A stretch of 5,723 bases of DNA from JAANXG01 sp049583715 (GTDB taxonomy: Bacteria; Pseudomonadota; Gammaproteobacteria; Arenicellales; JAANXG01): assembly GCA_049583715.1 (NCBI GenBank), contig JBAUWJ010000141.1, positions 1-5,723 of the forward strand, read 5' to 3'. Below are positions 4,946-5,723 of this stretch, piece by piece. A program made the translations under genes and the position numbers. Each line of letters begins with the position of its first letter. The first letter of the stretch is position 1. The notes under the pieces were generated by a model. It did not search any database. It saw nothing but the letters and a program-made list of their open reading frames with translations, and was not told the DNA's origin.

Positions 4946-5723
4946 ATGCCCAGCCTCTCGCTCTTCGTGTCGCAGCTCTTCAACGGGCTCGCCCTTGGAG
5001 CCCTGCTCGCGCTGGTGAGCTCCGGGCTCACCATCATCTTCGGCACCCTGGGAGTCGTGAACTTCGCGCACGGCGCCTTCTTCGCTCTTGGCGCTTATGC
5101 CGGCTGGGTGACGTACGGCTATACGCACTCCTTCGTGCTCGCGATGGCCGCGGGCGCCGTGGTCACCGGTGGTCTCGGGCTGATCCTCGAGCGCGGCCTG
5201 GTGCGCCGTTTCTATGATCGCCCGCACGAGGACCAGATCCTGGTTACGTTCGGCATCGGCATCGTGGTGGTGGAGGCGCTGCGCGCCTGGTTCGGCGGGC
5301 TGAACCAGAACATGGCCCAGCCGGACTGGGGCAACGGCATCCTCAATTTCGGCTTCTTCTTCTATCCTCTGTACAGGTTGGAGGTCCTCGGGATCGCGGC
5401 CGGCGCTTTGTTCGTGTTGTACGTGGTGCTCTATTGGACCCGCATCGGGCTCATCGTACGCGCGGGCATCGAGGACGATCTGATGGTGCGAATGCTGGGC
5501 ATCAGCGTGCCCCGGGTCCTGATGCTGGTCTTCGGCCTGGGAGCGCTCGCCGCCGGTTTCGCCGGGGTCGTCAACGCGCCCATCATCTCGGTCGCCCCCG
5601 ACATCGGTTCGAAGATCCTGGTGCAGTCCTTCGTCGTGGTGGTGATCGGGGGGCTCGGCTCCTTTCCCGGCGCTATCGTCGGCGGCCTCATCGCCGGGGA
5701 GATCCTGAGCCTGACCTCCATGT
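4946..5723 (+). CDS. LivH-type ABC importer permease (3' end cut off)
   Basis: The frame is open from ATG 4946 to the window end, giving 259 residues of a protein usually near 290. It is an inner-membrane permease of the branched-chain-amino-acid importer class. Recognisable segments are FNGLALGALLALVSSGLTII (12-31), the signature GVVNFAHGAFFALGAY (36-51), the cytoplasmic RAGIEDDLMVRMLGI (172-186), which is the region contacting the ATPase in this family, and VVVVIGGLGSFPGAIVGG (230-247). Multiple hydrophobic helices separate them. GGGGAAA at 4934-4940 is a modest Shine-Dalgarno. It should act with the binding protein encoded upstream; a LivM-type permease and two LivG/LivF-type ATPases would be expected beyond the window. 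The 169-bp gap and hairpin before it suggest lower expression than the binding protein. No frameshift or missing motif is seen in the visible part. Confidence 0.93.
   Translation, partial: MPSLSLFVSQLFNGLALGALLALVSSGLTIIFGTLGVVNFAHGAFFALGAYAGWVTYGYTHSFVLAMAAGAVVTGGLGLILERGLVRRFYDRPHEDQILVTFGIGIVVVEALRAWFGGLNQNMAQPDWGNGILNFGFFFYPLYRLEVLGIAAGALFVLYVVLYWTRIGLIVRAGIEDDLMVRMLGISVPRVLMLVFGLGALAAGFAGVVNAPIISVAPDIGSKILVQSFVVVVIGGLGSFPGAIVGGLIAGEILSLTSM

Noticed and set aside
3430..5046. 538-residue open frame on the minus strand, antisense to the binding protein
   Set aside because: It mirrors a well-supported gene in GC-rich DNA. The translation is His/Arg/Val-rich, has no recognisable domain and runs through the intercistronic hairpin.

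Overview
The window looks like chromosomal DNA from a GC-rich Gram-negative bacterium, most likely a beta- or gammaproteobacterium. This rests on GC-rich codon third positions, a twin-arginine-exported periplasmic binding protein, and a polyprenyl-phosphate-type glycosyltransferase paired with a ChbG/YdjC-family deacetylase. I see no insertion sequence, phage gene, CRISPR array, tRNA or rRNA.

Layout. (1) Positions 1-121 hold at most the last few codons of an upstream gene. (2) Positions 122-2010, plus strand, hold two overlapping genes: a ChbG/YdjC/NaxD-type amidohydrolase (122-1009) and a GT2 glycosyltransferase with two C-terminal membrane helices (1006-2010). The likely job of the pair is to make and then deacetylate an undecaprenyl-phosphate-linked N-acetylaminosugar for lipid A or another envelope glycan. 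(3) Positions 2053-2831, minus strand and convergent with the first pair, hold a small coiled-coil protein of unknown function (2529-2831) followed 5 bp later by a YbaK/ProX-type aminoacyl-tRNA deacylase (2053-2523). (4) Positions 2832-3390 are a long non-coding region between divergent transcription units. It holds candidate promoters for both directions, a perfect 15-bp palindrome, and a strong RNA hairpin just before the ribosome binding site of the next gene. (5) Positions 3391-5723, plus strand, begin a branched-chain-amino-acid-type (HAAT) ABC importer: a Tat-exported substrate-binding protein (3391-4776), a 170-bp gap with a very strong stem-loop, and a LivH-type permease (4946 onward) cut by the window end.

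The three gene groups appear functionally independent: envelope glycan modification, translation quality control and solute uptake. The protein families are ordinary. The most interesting material is the RNA-level architecture around the binding-protein gene and the envelope-modification pair. I found no convincing evidence of a wholly new system.
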